A stretch of 5,488 nucleotides of DNA from Synechococcales cyanobacterium PMM_0085. Its GTDB lineage: Bacteria > Cyanobacteriota > Cyanobacteriia > Elainellales > Elainellaceae. Below are positions 1-5,459 of this stretch, in pieces. Where the stretch lies: NCBI GenBank assembly GCA_949127705.1, contig CASBQJ010000041.1:1-5488 (forward strand). The letters are read 5' to 3'. Each line of letters begins with the position of its first letter. The first letter of the stretch is position 1. Both the position numbers and the translations under genes were made by a program. The notes below the pieces were generated by a model. That model made no database searches, was not told where the DNA came from, and worked only from the letters and a program-made list of their open reading frames with translations.

Positions 1-358
1 CCAGAATCCCCGTTACTTTCAACCCCAAAGATTTAGCAACTTTTCTGCCTTCACGCTCATCCAGAAGCGTCCAATCTGCTTTAAGCTCAATGGCAAGGGC
101 GATCGCCTCTGCTTCCCCTCGATCCAACGTTTGCTTCAGAAGTTGGGCAAGAGGTTGATTGCTCACCTCTTGAGTTTTAATCCATCCAGATGAAATTGCT
201 TCACGAATTGATTGAGAACCCGGTCGCTCTTCACCAACTTTCAATTCATCCAATACCGCATTAGGAATCAAAACTTCACCGAACTGCCGACGTAAGAGTA
301 CAAGCTGATCCACAATTGCCAAGTTGAGAATCGGTGACGTGTTACTCACTACGGGCAT
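1..358 (-). CDS. DUF3368 family PIN-like toxin (3' end cut off by window edge)
   Basis: My translation of the minus strand from the ATG at 358 gives 119 uninterrupted codons to the window edge. The start MPVVSNTSPILNLA matches the V-[VA]-S-[DN]-T-S-P opening of DUF3368 PIN-like proteins. Further in are LDEL (residues 36-39), GEAEAIALA (81-89) and LLDEREGRK (98-106), which supply the conserved acidic residues of a PIN-type metal site. Position 6 is Asn where many relatives have Asp; from memory Asn also occurs in cyanobacterial members. Family members are about 155-165 residues, so roughly 40 C-terminal residues lie outside the window. The start overlaps the end of the UPF0175 gene by 17 bp in another frame. 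There is an in-frame stop just upstream and no clear ribosome site, which suggests translational coupling. By family knowledge this is the predicted RNase toxin of a type II pair; the activity is not shown here. Confidence 0.88.
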   Translation of the reverse strand, partial: MPVVSNTSPILNLAIVDQLVLLRRQFGEVLIPNAVLDELKVGEERPGSQSIREAISSGWIKTQEVSNQPLAQLLKQTLDRGEAEAIALAIELKADWTLLDEREGRKVAKSLGLKVTGIL

Positions 359-596
359 AGCTTAAATCATCATCTAATTCTGCAAAACCGTAGTGTCGTG
401 CTACTCCACGCAGAGAAAGCAACTGCCCAAATTCGTATTTATCCATCTCAGCTAATTCTCGCGCCTTACCAAAGGAGAGGATGTCTTGTGTATAAAGAGC
501 GATGGCTAATTCCCTCCGCAATTCTTGCACAATCCGCTGCTCAGGTAGGCGAAGAGCTTGCACAATAGAGTCAGAGATTGAGATTTGCAGTCCCAT
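342..596 (-). CDS. UPF0175 family antitoxin
   Basis: This is an 84-residue protein of the small, helical, probably DNA-binding UPF0175 family. Diagnostic segments are LRRELAIALYTQDILSFGKA (residues 26-45), which fits the family pattern ELA-x-LY-x4-LS-x-GKA, then RELAEM (46-51) and FGQLLSLRGVARHYG (56-70), with an acidic tail DLSYARSE. The length is normal for the family. The ATG at 596 follows a weak GAAG ribosome site. The gene comes first in the pair and overlaps the downstream PIN-like toxin gene by 17 bp, the usual antitoxin-first order. UPF0175 genes next to DUF3368 genes are an established prediction of type II toxin-antitoxin pairs. It should bind and neutralise the toxin and may repress its own promoter; two matched palindromes lie 14 to 44 bp upstream of its start. 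Neither role is demonstrated for this copy. Confidence 0.87.
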   Translation of the reverse strand: MGLQISISDSIVQALRLPEQRIVQELRRELAIALYTQDILSFGKARELAEMDKYEFGQLLSLRGVARHYGFAELDDDLSYARSE

Positions 597-609
597 TTCA
601 ACTTCAGTT

Positions 610-640
610 CATCATGATGTTGTTTGTTACTATCATGATA
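610..640 (-). promoter_or_regulatory. Twin-palindrome putative operator of the toxin-antitoxin pair
   Basis: Two perfect 10-bp palindromes, CATCATGATG at 610-619 and TATCATGATA at 631-640, share the core ATCATGAT. Their centres are 21 bp apart, close to two helical turns, so two bound dimers would lie on the same DNA face. They sit 14-44 bp upstream of the antitoxin ATG. Minus-strand promoter elements here are weak: a TTGGGT-like -35 with only a 4/6 -10 match (GATAGT). Placement fits autorepression by the antitoxin or the antitoxin-toxin complex. The palindromes are seen directly; operator function is inferred. Confidence 0.55.
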
Positions 641-694
641 CACGTGCCAACCCAACGCGGTCTAGCCAAAGGATTGCAATAGGAGTTGCCCCTC

Positions 695-725
695 CAAAAA
701 TTATCGCTCGCAAAAATTCATCGCT
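695..725. repeat. Imperfect 14/15-bp direct repeat
   Basis: CAAAAATTATCGCT at 695-708 is followed by CAAAAATTCATCGCT at 711-725. The copies differ by one inserted C and are offset by 16 bp. The repeat lies in the 159-bp gap between the antitoxin gene and the end of the GAF gene. It could be a slippage duplication; no function is evident. There is no convincing terminator with a T-run for the GAF gene in this gap, only a weak 4-bp GGAG/CTCC stem near 681-694. Confidence 0.4.
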
Positions 726-755
726 GCGCCCCCAACTTTGCTGTGGCAGATACCG

Positions 756-1283
756 CTAGATGCCAGCCGCGTTGACATACGCCAGCACCAACGGCTTAAG
801 CCGCTCTACCACGGCCAGCACCGTTGAGCGATCGAATTCGCTCCACTGCCGGGGCACGGCTATGAGGCAGGGCTGCAAAATTGCCCACAGCACATTGTCT
901 TGAACCACGTGAGCGTGGATTAGGGCGCGGTGTCCGAGATACTTGCGTTCAAACTCGCGATTTAACACGGTGGGACTTGCTGTTTCGATATCTTCGACAA
1001 AAATCGAAGGGTCGGCGCGTAACGCCGCCGCAAACATTGGATCTTCTAGCTCCCACTGTGTTTCTGGTTCCCAGCCCTCTGTGCTGATATCTAGAAAGTC
1101 AGGACTACGCCGCCAGCAAAAGCTGCGATACATGCGTGTGTGCGGATTGCGAAGATGCAGAAAGCAGCGATCGGCTTGCAGGACTTCGCATAGGGTCGGC
1201 AGTAAGGCGTTGAACACGGCTTCGGGTGGCTCAAACTGGGTAAATACCGTCTCTAGACTGTGAGGTAAACTGGTCTGCGGCAT
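756..1283 (-). CDS. Small GAF-domain protein
   Basis: This 175-residue protein is almost entirely one GAF domain. A helix (about 9-35) leads to the strand LQADRCFLHLRN (35-46), as in GAF domains that begin with a conserved DR. The C-terminal half has YLGHRALIHAHVVQDNVLWA (115-134) followed by WSEFDRSTVLAVVERL (147-162), the usual late strand pair and closing helix. There is no Cys-His pair at the bilin site of cyanobacteriochromes, so a chromophore is unlikely. There is also no attached kinase, cyclase or response-regulator domain, so it would act as a stand-alone sensor or a protein-protein adaptor; the ligand is unknown. Its ATG lies 3 bp after the stop of the 699-residue gene. GGAG sits 9 nt before the ATG, inside that upstream gene, so the two are probably co-transcribed and translationally coupled. 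The fold call is firm; the role is not known. Confidence 0.82.
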   Translation of the reverse strand: MPQTSLPHSLETVFTQFEPPEAVFNALLPTLCEVLQADRCFLHLRNPHTRMYRSFCWRRSPDFLDISTEGWEPETQWELEDPMFAAALRADPSIFVEDIETASPTVLNREFERKYLGHRALIHAHVVQDNVLWAILQPCLIAVPRQWSEFDRSTVLAVVERLKPLVLAYVNAAGI

Positions 1284-1286
1284 GGG

Positions 1287-3386
1287 TTATGGCTCCGATG
1301 AGACTGGTTCACTGGGTGTACTGGGGGCGGAGCGGAGTGGGGTGATAGATGGCGCTGGCTGATTGGCGGCACTCGGCACCCGTTCGGCAGGTGGCTCAAC
1401 CGCAGGCGTTGGGGTACTCAGCAATGAGGGACCTAGCTCAGCCGCAGATGAGGGGACTCGTGATGGGCGAGTCTCTGGCGGGCGCGATGGGCTGGAGCTG
1501 GGTGATGGCTCTCTAGTCGTCGGCTGAGTGTGCGCAGCAGTATGCGCCGGATTGGCGGTAGGGCGGGCGGCGGCGGCAGAACGGGTGGACGGACGGGTGA
1601 GCCGAGGTGAGGAAGTAGTAGGGTTTTGCGGCGGTTGCGGCAGTGCGGTGCGCCGGGTGGCGGGTGTGGCCGCCTGGGGAGTGCTAACGGCGATCGCCCG
1701 TCTAGCCGAGCGATGCAGCTCCGACCGCCAGCCGCGAATGGCGACTTGGGCTTGAGTGTGGAGGGCACGACCAGGCCGCACTAATGCGGCTGAGCGAATG
1801 GCTTCGGGTAGCCGATCTCGTCGGGCTAGGGTTCGCGCCATGCTGAGATAGGGTTGATCTTCGAGCGTTTCAATTTGGCGCGTCCAACTGTAGATCAATC
1901 CTTGGGCTTCACCGCGTAGGGCACGCCCCATCGGGACTCGGTGAGCCTGGGCGATCGCCAATCGCATGGCCGCAATGGTTCCGGGTGCTGCTAGCTGGCG
2001 AGCCCGAACCAGCATCGGAGTGTCTGCAAGGCGGTCTTGTTCATGGTGCCAATGGGCAATTAAGGTCTGCGCTTGGACTCGACGCGGATGGCTGGGGGCA
2101 ATTGTTTGGGCTTGGGCGATCGCCAATTTCAGGGCATCGGGCTGTCCTAAGCTAGCCGTTACCTGCGCCATCTGTAGGGTTCTGACGCCCTCTAGCTGCG
2201 CCTGCCAACTGCCAAGGCTGTCCTGCGCTTGGGCATAGAAACGGCTGCTGGGCGGAATTTGACGCGCAGCGGCTACCGCTTCCATTAAGTTGATGCCATG
2301 CTGAGGTGAGGGTTGCCAGTTCGTCACGGTAGAGATGGCCAGCTTGCGGGCTGCGCTCAGGCGAATCAGGTTTAGAGCCTCCGCTTCTCGGCCAGGGTTG
2401 ACGAGCACCTGCCGAGCTAGGGCGATCGCTTGATCCATTTTTTGGGCTTTCCATTGCGTGACGCCTGCTGTTAGTAGGGTGTCGCTCCAGCGATTGAGAG
2501 CGGCTTGGGCATCTTTCCAGGCATAGGTTTTAGGGTCAATTTGGCCAGCAGCGGCGATCGCGGCACTTAAATTTCTCAGCTTTGCGGGTTGAGCGGTGGC
2601 GATCGCCCGATTCAAGGTTTGGCGGGCGCGCCGTTCGCTGACTAATTGCTGAGTCAGGGCACTGGGCTGTTCGGTATTCCAGCGGCGATCTACCGTATCG
2701 GCCATCGACCGAATTTTTGCCGAGGCTAAATCCCAGTTTTGTGCCTTCAGCGCCGCTTGCACCTCAGCCGAGACCGCCTCACCCGCTTTCCCCCACGCTT
2801 GCCATTGGGCGATCGCCGTCTGGGCTTCGGCAAACATGGGGCTGGTGCGGGGAATTTGGCGAGCGGTTGCTAATGCTCCCGGCAAATCGTTGGCGGCAAT
2901 TTTTTGATGGGCGATCGCCAAAACGGACTCCGACCAATCCTCTACCCAGCGCTGGGCTTCATGATAGAGCGGGTGATCAGACGGCCAGGTTTCTACCATC
3001 TCTAAGCCAGCCAGCAGCTCTGGTAAATCGCCTGAGCCAGCTGCTGCCTGCGCGCAGGACAAACGCTCCATATCCGTTGCTAGCGGAGAAATGCTCTGAC
3101 AGTTGGCAGCTGGGGGCAGGATAAACATCCACAGCAGCGCTGCCGCTGCCAAGCTGCCTAAGGCACAACAGCTACTTAGGCCCATCAATAGCCACCGCCA
3201 AGAGCGCGGCTGAGGCGATCGCGTTGCGCCTGAAACTTCACCTAAAGCGCCACCTGAAACCCCACCTAGAGCGCCACCACCCATCACCAGCGCTGAAGCC
3301 GGACTAGCTGGCAAGTCTGCCCCACCTAGAGCAAAATTCAGTCGCTCTGCCCCACCCTCAGATGAATTTGAATGCCCCGGTGCCAT
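1287..3386 (-). CDS. Membrane-anchored helical-repeat protein with Pro/Ser/Thr-rich tail, function unknown
   Basis: This 699-residue protein has a Gly/Ala/Ser-rich N-terminus (1-58) and a single hydrophobic segment (about 66-90). The segment is preceded by RSPQPRSWR, so the positive-inside rule puts the rest outside the cytoplasm. Cys96 and Cys111 follow the membrane. About eight degenerate TPR-like repeats run from 121 to 557, with consensus A-[IV]-x2-A-x2-[IV]-x-P-x8-AQ-x2-[IL]-x2-W. Clear copies are at 168-198, 270-303, 366-398, 418-448, 473-503 and 526-556, weaker ones at 121-152 and 316-346. Residues 560-699 are Pro/Ser/Thr/Ala-rich and probably disordered. The ATG at 3386 has a good ribosome site (GGAGAGGAA, 3391-3399). 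From memory, similar cyanobacterial proteins carry the label 'chromosome segregation ATPase'. No Walker A motif is present, so that name would be unsupported. A scaffold or envelope role is a guess. The GAF gene follows 3 bp after its stop. Confidence 0.75.
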   Translation of the reverse strand: MAPGHSNSSEGGAERLNFALGGADLPASPASALVMGGGALGGVSGGALGEVSGATRSPQPRSWRWLLMGLSSCCALGSLAAAALLWMFILPPAANCQSISPLATDMERLSCAQAAAGSGDLPELLAGLEMVETWPSDHPLYHEAQRWVEDWSESVLAIAHQKIAANDLPGALATARQIPRTSPMFAEAQTAIAQWQAWGKAGEAVSAEVQAALKAQNWDLASAKIRSMADTVDRRWNTEQPSALTQQLVSERRARQTLNRAIATAQPAKLRNLSAAIAAAGQIDPKTYAWKDAQAALNRWSDTLLTAGVTQWKAQKMDQAIALARQVLVNPGREAEALNLIRLSAARKLAISTVTNWQPSPQHGINLMEAVAAARQIPPSSRFYAQAQDSLGSWQAQLEGVRTLQMAQVTASLGQPDALKLAIAQAQTIAPSHPRRVQAQTLIAHWHHEQDRLADTPMLVRARQLAAPGTIAAMRLAIAQAHRVPMGRALRGEAQGLIYSWTRQIETLEDQPYLSMARTLARRDRLPEAIRSAALVRPGRALHTQAQVAIRGWRSELHRSARRAIAVSTPQAATPATRRTALPQPPQNPTTSSPRLTRPSTRSAAAARPTANPAHTAAHTQPTTREPSPSSSPSRPPETRPSRVPSSAAELGPSLLSTPTPAVEPPAERVPSAANQPAPSITPLRSAPSTPSEPVSSEP
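3229..3276. repeat. 24-bp in-frame tandem duplication in the repeat-protein gene
   Basis: Units 3229-3252 and 3253-3276 match at 21 of 24 bases. They encode two consecutive 8-residue blocks, GGALGGVS and GGALGEVS, in the low-complexity N-terminus just before the membrane segment of the 699-residue protein. A recent slippage duplication is the simplest origin, and copy number may vary between strains. Confidence 0.75.
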
Positions 3387-3390
3387 ACTT

Positions 3391-3399
3391 TTCCTCTCC
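3391..3399 (-). promoter_or_regulatory. Ribosome binding site of the 699-residue gene
   Basis: Minus-strand GGAGAGGAA lies 4 nt before the ATG at 3386; its core GGAG is 9 nt away. It is the strongest Shine-Dalgarno match in the window apart from that of the TerB gene, and it fixes the start. Confidence 0.65.
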
Positions 3400-3420
3400 G
3401 CTAGTCGATGAACGGCGGTA

Positions 3421-3426
3421 ATTTTA
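3421..3426 (-). promoter_or_regulatory. Candidate -10 box for the repeat-protein/GAF operon
   Basis: On the minus strand this reads TAAAAT, a 5/6 match to TATAAT, 34 nt upstream of the ATG at 3386. I see no good -35 hexamer at 16-18 bp. A promoter without a -35 fits dependence on an activator, and the tandem palindromes at 3450-3485 are where an activator would bind, about 36-71 bp upstream of the predicted transcription start. Inference only. Confidence 0.35.
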
Positions 3427-3449
3427 CAGATACTTCACAACGCAGCATC

Positions 3450-3485
3450 GATGAATTCATCCCGTGAATTCATCCGGTAAATTCG
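3450..3485. repeat. 13-bp tandem palindromic repeat, about 2.6 copies
   Basis: TGAATTCATCC at 3452-3462 recurs exactly at 3465-3475, and a degraded copy TAAATTCG starts at 3478, giving a period of 13 bp. The first copy lies in the perfect 12-bp palindrome GATGAATTCATC (3450-3461); the second keeps the 8-bp palindrome TGAATTCA (3465-3472). It sits between divergent genes, immediately upstream of the candidate promoter for the 699-residue gene. It may be a set of regulator sites or an intergenic slippage repeat. Confidence 0.65.
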
Positions 3486-3661
3486 CAATCTTGAGGGGAA
3501 TCAGACTTAGCTGTTTTGGCTAGGCACTTTGGTAAGACTACCTTTCATCATTATTCTTCTAGTTGTAGCTCTAAACCGCTGATCATCCTCAAAAATACTG
3601 AACCTTTGCACAGTGTTTTACAAAGTCAATACGTAATGGAGCCTGTCAATAGCACCAATCA

Positions 3662-3716
3662 CAGAGCCAGCAGTCCAGAGCCAGCAGAGGGGGCTGGCAG
3701 CAGACTCAGACGAGTC
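3662..3716. repeat. Direct repeat and hairpin cluster upstream of nadA
   Basis: CAGAGCCAGCAG occurs at 3662-3673 and again at 3676-3687, a 14-bp period. GCTGGC at 3693-3698 is complementary to the GCCAGC inside either copy (3666-3671 or 3680-3685), so two alternative hairpins could form, with loops of 21 or 7 nt. A second small hairpin, GACTC-AGAC-GAGTC, follows at 3703-3716. The cluster ends 23 bp before the TATAAT box, so it is probably upstream of the nadA transcript and more likely a DNA-level element than a leader RNA. Function is unknown. Confidence 0.5.
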
Positions 3717-3739
3717 GCCCTGATTTTGGTAAAAAAAAC

Positions 3740-3745
3740 TATAAT
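3740..3745 (+). promoter_or_regulatory. Candidate nadA -10 box
   Basis: A perfect TATAAT directly follows an A8 tract (3731-3738) and lies 45 bp upstream of the nadA GTG. Transcription would start near 3752 and give a leader of about 40 nt. No -35 hexamer is visible at 16-18 bp (the sequence there is GC-rich), so an activator or the upstream repeat cluster may be needed. I could not identify a known NAD-responsive operator. Confidence 0.5.
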
Positions 3746-3790
3746 TATGGATAAGATCCTTCGTTTGTCTCTCCTAGAACCTATAAAGAC

Positions 3791-4759
3791 GTGTTGAAAA
3801 CTGCACTTCCTTACCAAAATTCCTTAGCAAATGCGCTACCAACCGACCTGTTTGAGGCGATCGCCCACCTCAAGCGCGACCTCAATGCTGTGGTGTTGGC
3901 TCACTACTACCAAGACCCCGACATTCAAGACATTGCCGACTACATCGGCGATTCGCTGGGGCTGTCTCAGCAGGCGGCTAGCACCGATGCCGACGTGATC
4001 GTGTTCGCAGGCGTGCACTTTATGGCAGAAACCGCCAAAATCCTCAATCCTCACAAATTGGTGCTGCTGCCCGATTTAGCCGCCGGGTGCTCGCTGGCCG
4101 ATAGCTGCCCGCCCGAGGCGTTTGCTGAGTTTAAGGCGGCTCATCCTGGGCATTTGGTGGTGTCTTACATCAACTGCACCGCCGACATTAAGGCCATGAG
4201 CGACATCATTTGCACCAGCTCCAATGCCGTTAAAATCATTCAGCAAATCCCTGCTGATCAGCCGATTATTTTTGCCCCCGATCGCAACCTCGGACGCTAT
4301 GTGATGGAGCAAACCGGGCGCGATTTAGTCCTGTGGCAGGGCAGTTGCATGGTGCATGAAACGTTTTCAGAACGTAAATTGGTGCAATTGCAAATTGACC
4401 ATCCGACGGCTGAAGTGATTGCCCATCCTGAATGCGAGGCGGCGGTGCTGCGCCATGCCCACTACATTGGCTCGACGACTGCCCTGCTGAACTACAGCCA
4501 GCGCAGTGCCAGTGAAGCGTTTATTGTGGCGACAGAACCCGGCATTATCCACCAAATGCAGCGAGCCGCACCCAGCAAGCGATTCATTCCTGCCCCACCC
4601 ATCAACCAGTGCGCCTGCAACGAATGCCCCCACATGCGGCTGAACACCCTAGAAAAACTGTATCTCTGCATGAAAAACCGCCAGCCTGAAATTACTCTCC
4701 CCGAGGCGATTCAGGCGGCTGCCCTCAAACCGATTCAGCGCATGTTGGCCATGAGTTGA
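3791..4759 (+). CDS. nadA: Quinolinate synthase NadA
   Basis: This 322-residue protein is full length for the family. NadA condenses iminoaspartate (made by NadB) with dihydroxyacetone phosphate to form quinolinate, the first pyridine of de novo NAD synthesis, in the cytoplasm on a [4Fe-4S] cluster. Visible motifs are AHYYQ (37-41), DYIGDSL (50-56), [10 protein letters not shown] (97-106), [11 protein letters not shown] (125-135), [10 protein letters not shown] (161-170), GSCMVHE (184-190), HPEC (212-215), GSTT (227-230) and [12 protein letters not shown] (274-285). By family alignment the cluster ligands should be Cys100, Cys186 and Cys279; the last aligns with the CPWM-type cysteine of E. 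coli NadA. Start: no in-frame ATG exists between the stop at 3752-3754 and the conserved region, so translation begins at GTG 3791 or TTG 3794, with only weak AAAG upstream. The gene stands alone, divergent from the repeat-protein gene and convergent with the TerB gene; nadB and nadC are not present here. Confidence 0.97.
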   Translation: MLKTALPYQNSLANALPTDLFEAIAHLKRDLNAVVLAHYYQDPDIQDIADYIGDSLGLSQQAASTDADVIVFAGVHFMAETAKILNPHKLVLLPDLAAGCSLADSCPPEAFAEFKAAHPGHLVVSYINCTADIKAMSDIICTSSNAVKIIQQIPADQPIIFAPDRNLGRYVMEQTGRDLVLWQGSCMVHETFSERKLVQLQIDHPTAEVIAHPECEAAVLRHAHYIGSTTALLNYSQRSASEAFIVATEPGIIHQMQRAAPSKRFIPAPPINQCACNECPHMRLNTLEKLYLCMKNRQPEITLPEAIQAAALKPIQRMLAMS

Positions 4760-4773
4760 GCCGACATGACGTA

Positions 4774-4795
4774 GGGGCGAACGGCTGTTCGCCCT
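4774..4795. terminator. Hairpin between convergent nadA and TerB genes
   Basis: GGGCGAAC (4775-4782) pairs with GTTCGCCC (4787-4794) across a GGCT loop, with an extra G-T pair outside. It lies 15 bp after the nadA stop and 27 bp beyond the TerB gene stop, so it could stop both transcripts. No T-run follows on either strand, so a classical intrinsic terminator is not complete. The left flank GTAGGGGC (4771-4778) is shared with the palindrome at 5460, so it may also be a worn member of that interspersed family. Confidence 0.5.
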
Positions 4796-4821
4796 GATCT
4801 AATCCCCGCTGTAGCTAGCAA

Positions 4822-5307
4822 TCAACTCTTCATGAAGTTACCCAAATGCCGCGTCAGGCGGTCGATCATCCCCTCATCCCCATCCAGTTCAGCGATCGCC
4901 TCCCCCTCAATCCGCGCTACGGTTTCGGGCGCAAACCCCAGTAAATCGGTCAGCTTTTTGTAGGCGATCGCCTCATCGTCGTTAATCAGCGCTTCATCGG
5001 GAGTCCGGGCACTGGCTTTGATCACCTCATAGCCGAGGCGCAGCACCAATTCACGCTCTGCGGGCGTTTGCAGGCGAGGAATCAACTCCTCTAAGGGCAA
5101 ATTTTGCATCACATAGTCACGCAGTTCGTCGCGTAGCACCTGCTGCTGGGGGGCATCGGCGGCAAACAGTCCACTGAAGCTATCCAGCATTATGTCTACT
5201 TCTTCTTCTGCTAGGCTGCCATCGGCCCACGCCATTGAGGCAACAATGCGGAGCATGTTCATTTGGCTGGGGCTAATGGAAGGCGGGGGCGGGGGCTGTA
5301 GCGGCAT
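4822..5307 (-). CDS. TerB-domain protein (tellurite-resistance TerB family)
   Basis: With the ATG at 5307 this is a 161-residue acidic protein: a short Pro-rich N-terminus (MPLQPPPPPS), then an all-helical TerB domain over about residues 15-158. Typical features are MAWADGSLAEEEVDIMLDSF (25-44), where a Trp-Ala-Asp-Gly turn begins an acidic helix, and a second half with INDDEAIAYKKLTDLLGF (108-125), the usual paired acidic turn. I chose this start because CCAGGAG lies 6 nt before it; a longer frame reaches ATG 5388 and would add 27 polar residues with no comparable ribosome site. TerB domains are linked to metal or stress responses, but most stand-alone cyanobacterial members have no tested role, and no terC, terD or other ter gene is in view. 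'Tellurite resistance' should therefore be read as a family name only. The gene is convergent with nadA, with GTAGGGGC-type palindromes on both sides. Confidence 0.85.
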   Translation of the reverse strand: MPLQPPPPPSISPSQMNMLRIVASMAWADGSLAEEEVDIMLDSFSGLFAADAPQQQVLRDELRDYVMQNLPLEELIPRLQTPAERELVLRLGYEVIKASARTPDEALINDDEAIAYKKLTDLLGFAPETVARIEGEAIAELDGDEGMIDRLTRHLGNFMKS

Positions 5308-5313
5308 AAGCAT

Positions 5314-5320
5314 CTCCTGG
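5314..5320 (-). promoter_or_regulatory. Ribosome binding site fixing the TerB gene start
   Basis: Minus-strand CCAGGAG ends 6 nt before the ATG at 5307. An in-frame ATG at 5313 immediately follows the AGGAG, too close to be used, which is why 5307 is preferred. The 150 bp further upstream (5308-5459) hold a 10-bp palindrome AGCTTAAGCT (5395-5404) but no convincing -35/-10 pair. Confidence 0.65.
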
Positions 5321-5459
5321 GTAGTCGAAGGTGAACGGTCAATTTTTGATTGATTTTCACTTAAAGTAGCATGAGAAAATTTACCCACTGCCGCAGCTTA
5401 AGCTTCTTATCCATCCTGAGTTACAACCCGTTACTCACCGGAACAATTTGCAACATTTG

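Larger units (their letters stand above)
3387..3790. other. Divergent intergenic region between the repeat-protein gene and nadA
   Basis: About 400 bp with no convincing gene. A plus-strand reading frame beginning at TTG 3516 has a composition unlike any protein I know, no ribosome site, and runs over the repeat cluster and the nadA promoter, so I treat it as non-coding. From left to right the region holds a ribosome site and candidate -10 box for the leftward gene, a 13-bp tandem palindromic repeat (3450-3485), about 175 bp where I see nothing definite, a repeat and hairpin cluster (3662-3716), an A8 tract (3731-3738) and a TATAAT box for nadA. No riboswitch or tRNA-like structure was recognised. 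Confidence 0.7.
99..4971. repeat. Thirteen dispersed HIP1 octamers (GCGATCGC)
   Basis: Exact copies start at 99, 1690, 1951, 2116, 2422, 2554, 2599, 2809, 2911, 3215, 3857, 4892 and 4964. Random expectation at equal base use is about one per 65 kb, so 13 in 5.5 kb is a strong cyanobacterial signature. All lie inside coding sequence; nine are in the 699-residue gene. None is in the UPF0175 or GAF genes or in intergenic DNA. Confidence 0.95.

Noticed and set aside
502..759. Plus-strand reading frame opposite the antitoxin gene and operator
   Set aside because: It is antisense to the well-supported UPF0175 gene and reads through the operator palindromes; the translated composition is Arg/Ser/Cys-rich with no family likeness.
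943..1263. Plus-strand frame opposite the GAF gene
   Set aside because: Antisense shadow of a gene with clear GAF features; no ribosome site and a basic, low-information composition.
756..1283. GAF protein as a bilin-binding photoreceptor
   Set aside because: Cyanobacteriochrome and phytochrome GAF domains need a Cys in a Cys-His context at the chromophore site. No such pair is present; the cysteines (32, 40, 56, 139) lie elsewhere.
2152..2454. Other frames of 100 or more codons inside the 699-residue gene
   Set aside because: The GC-rich repeat gene produces long open frames on both strands. Only the frame starting at 3386 shows periodic repeats, a membrane segment and a good ribosome site.
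1287..3386. Naming the large protein a chromosome segregation ATPase
   Set aside because: No Walker A, Walker B or long coiled coil is visible. The sequence is a membrane anchor plus TPR-like repeats, so an ATPase label is not supported.
3662..3740. Intrinsic terminator or riboswitch before nadA
   Set aside because: On the plus strand the hairpins are followed by A residues, not T. On the minus strand the T-run comes before the hairpins. The arrangement fits neither a terminator nor a riboswitch I recognise.
3516..3797. Plus-strand reading frame of 93 codons upstream of nadA
   Set aside because: It starts at TTG without a ribosome site, shows no recognisable domain, contains the repeat cluster and the TATAAT box, and overlaps the nadA start. 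It looks like chance open frame in intergenic DNA.
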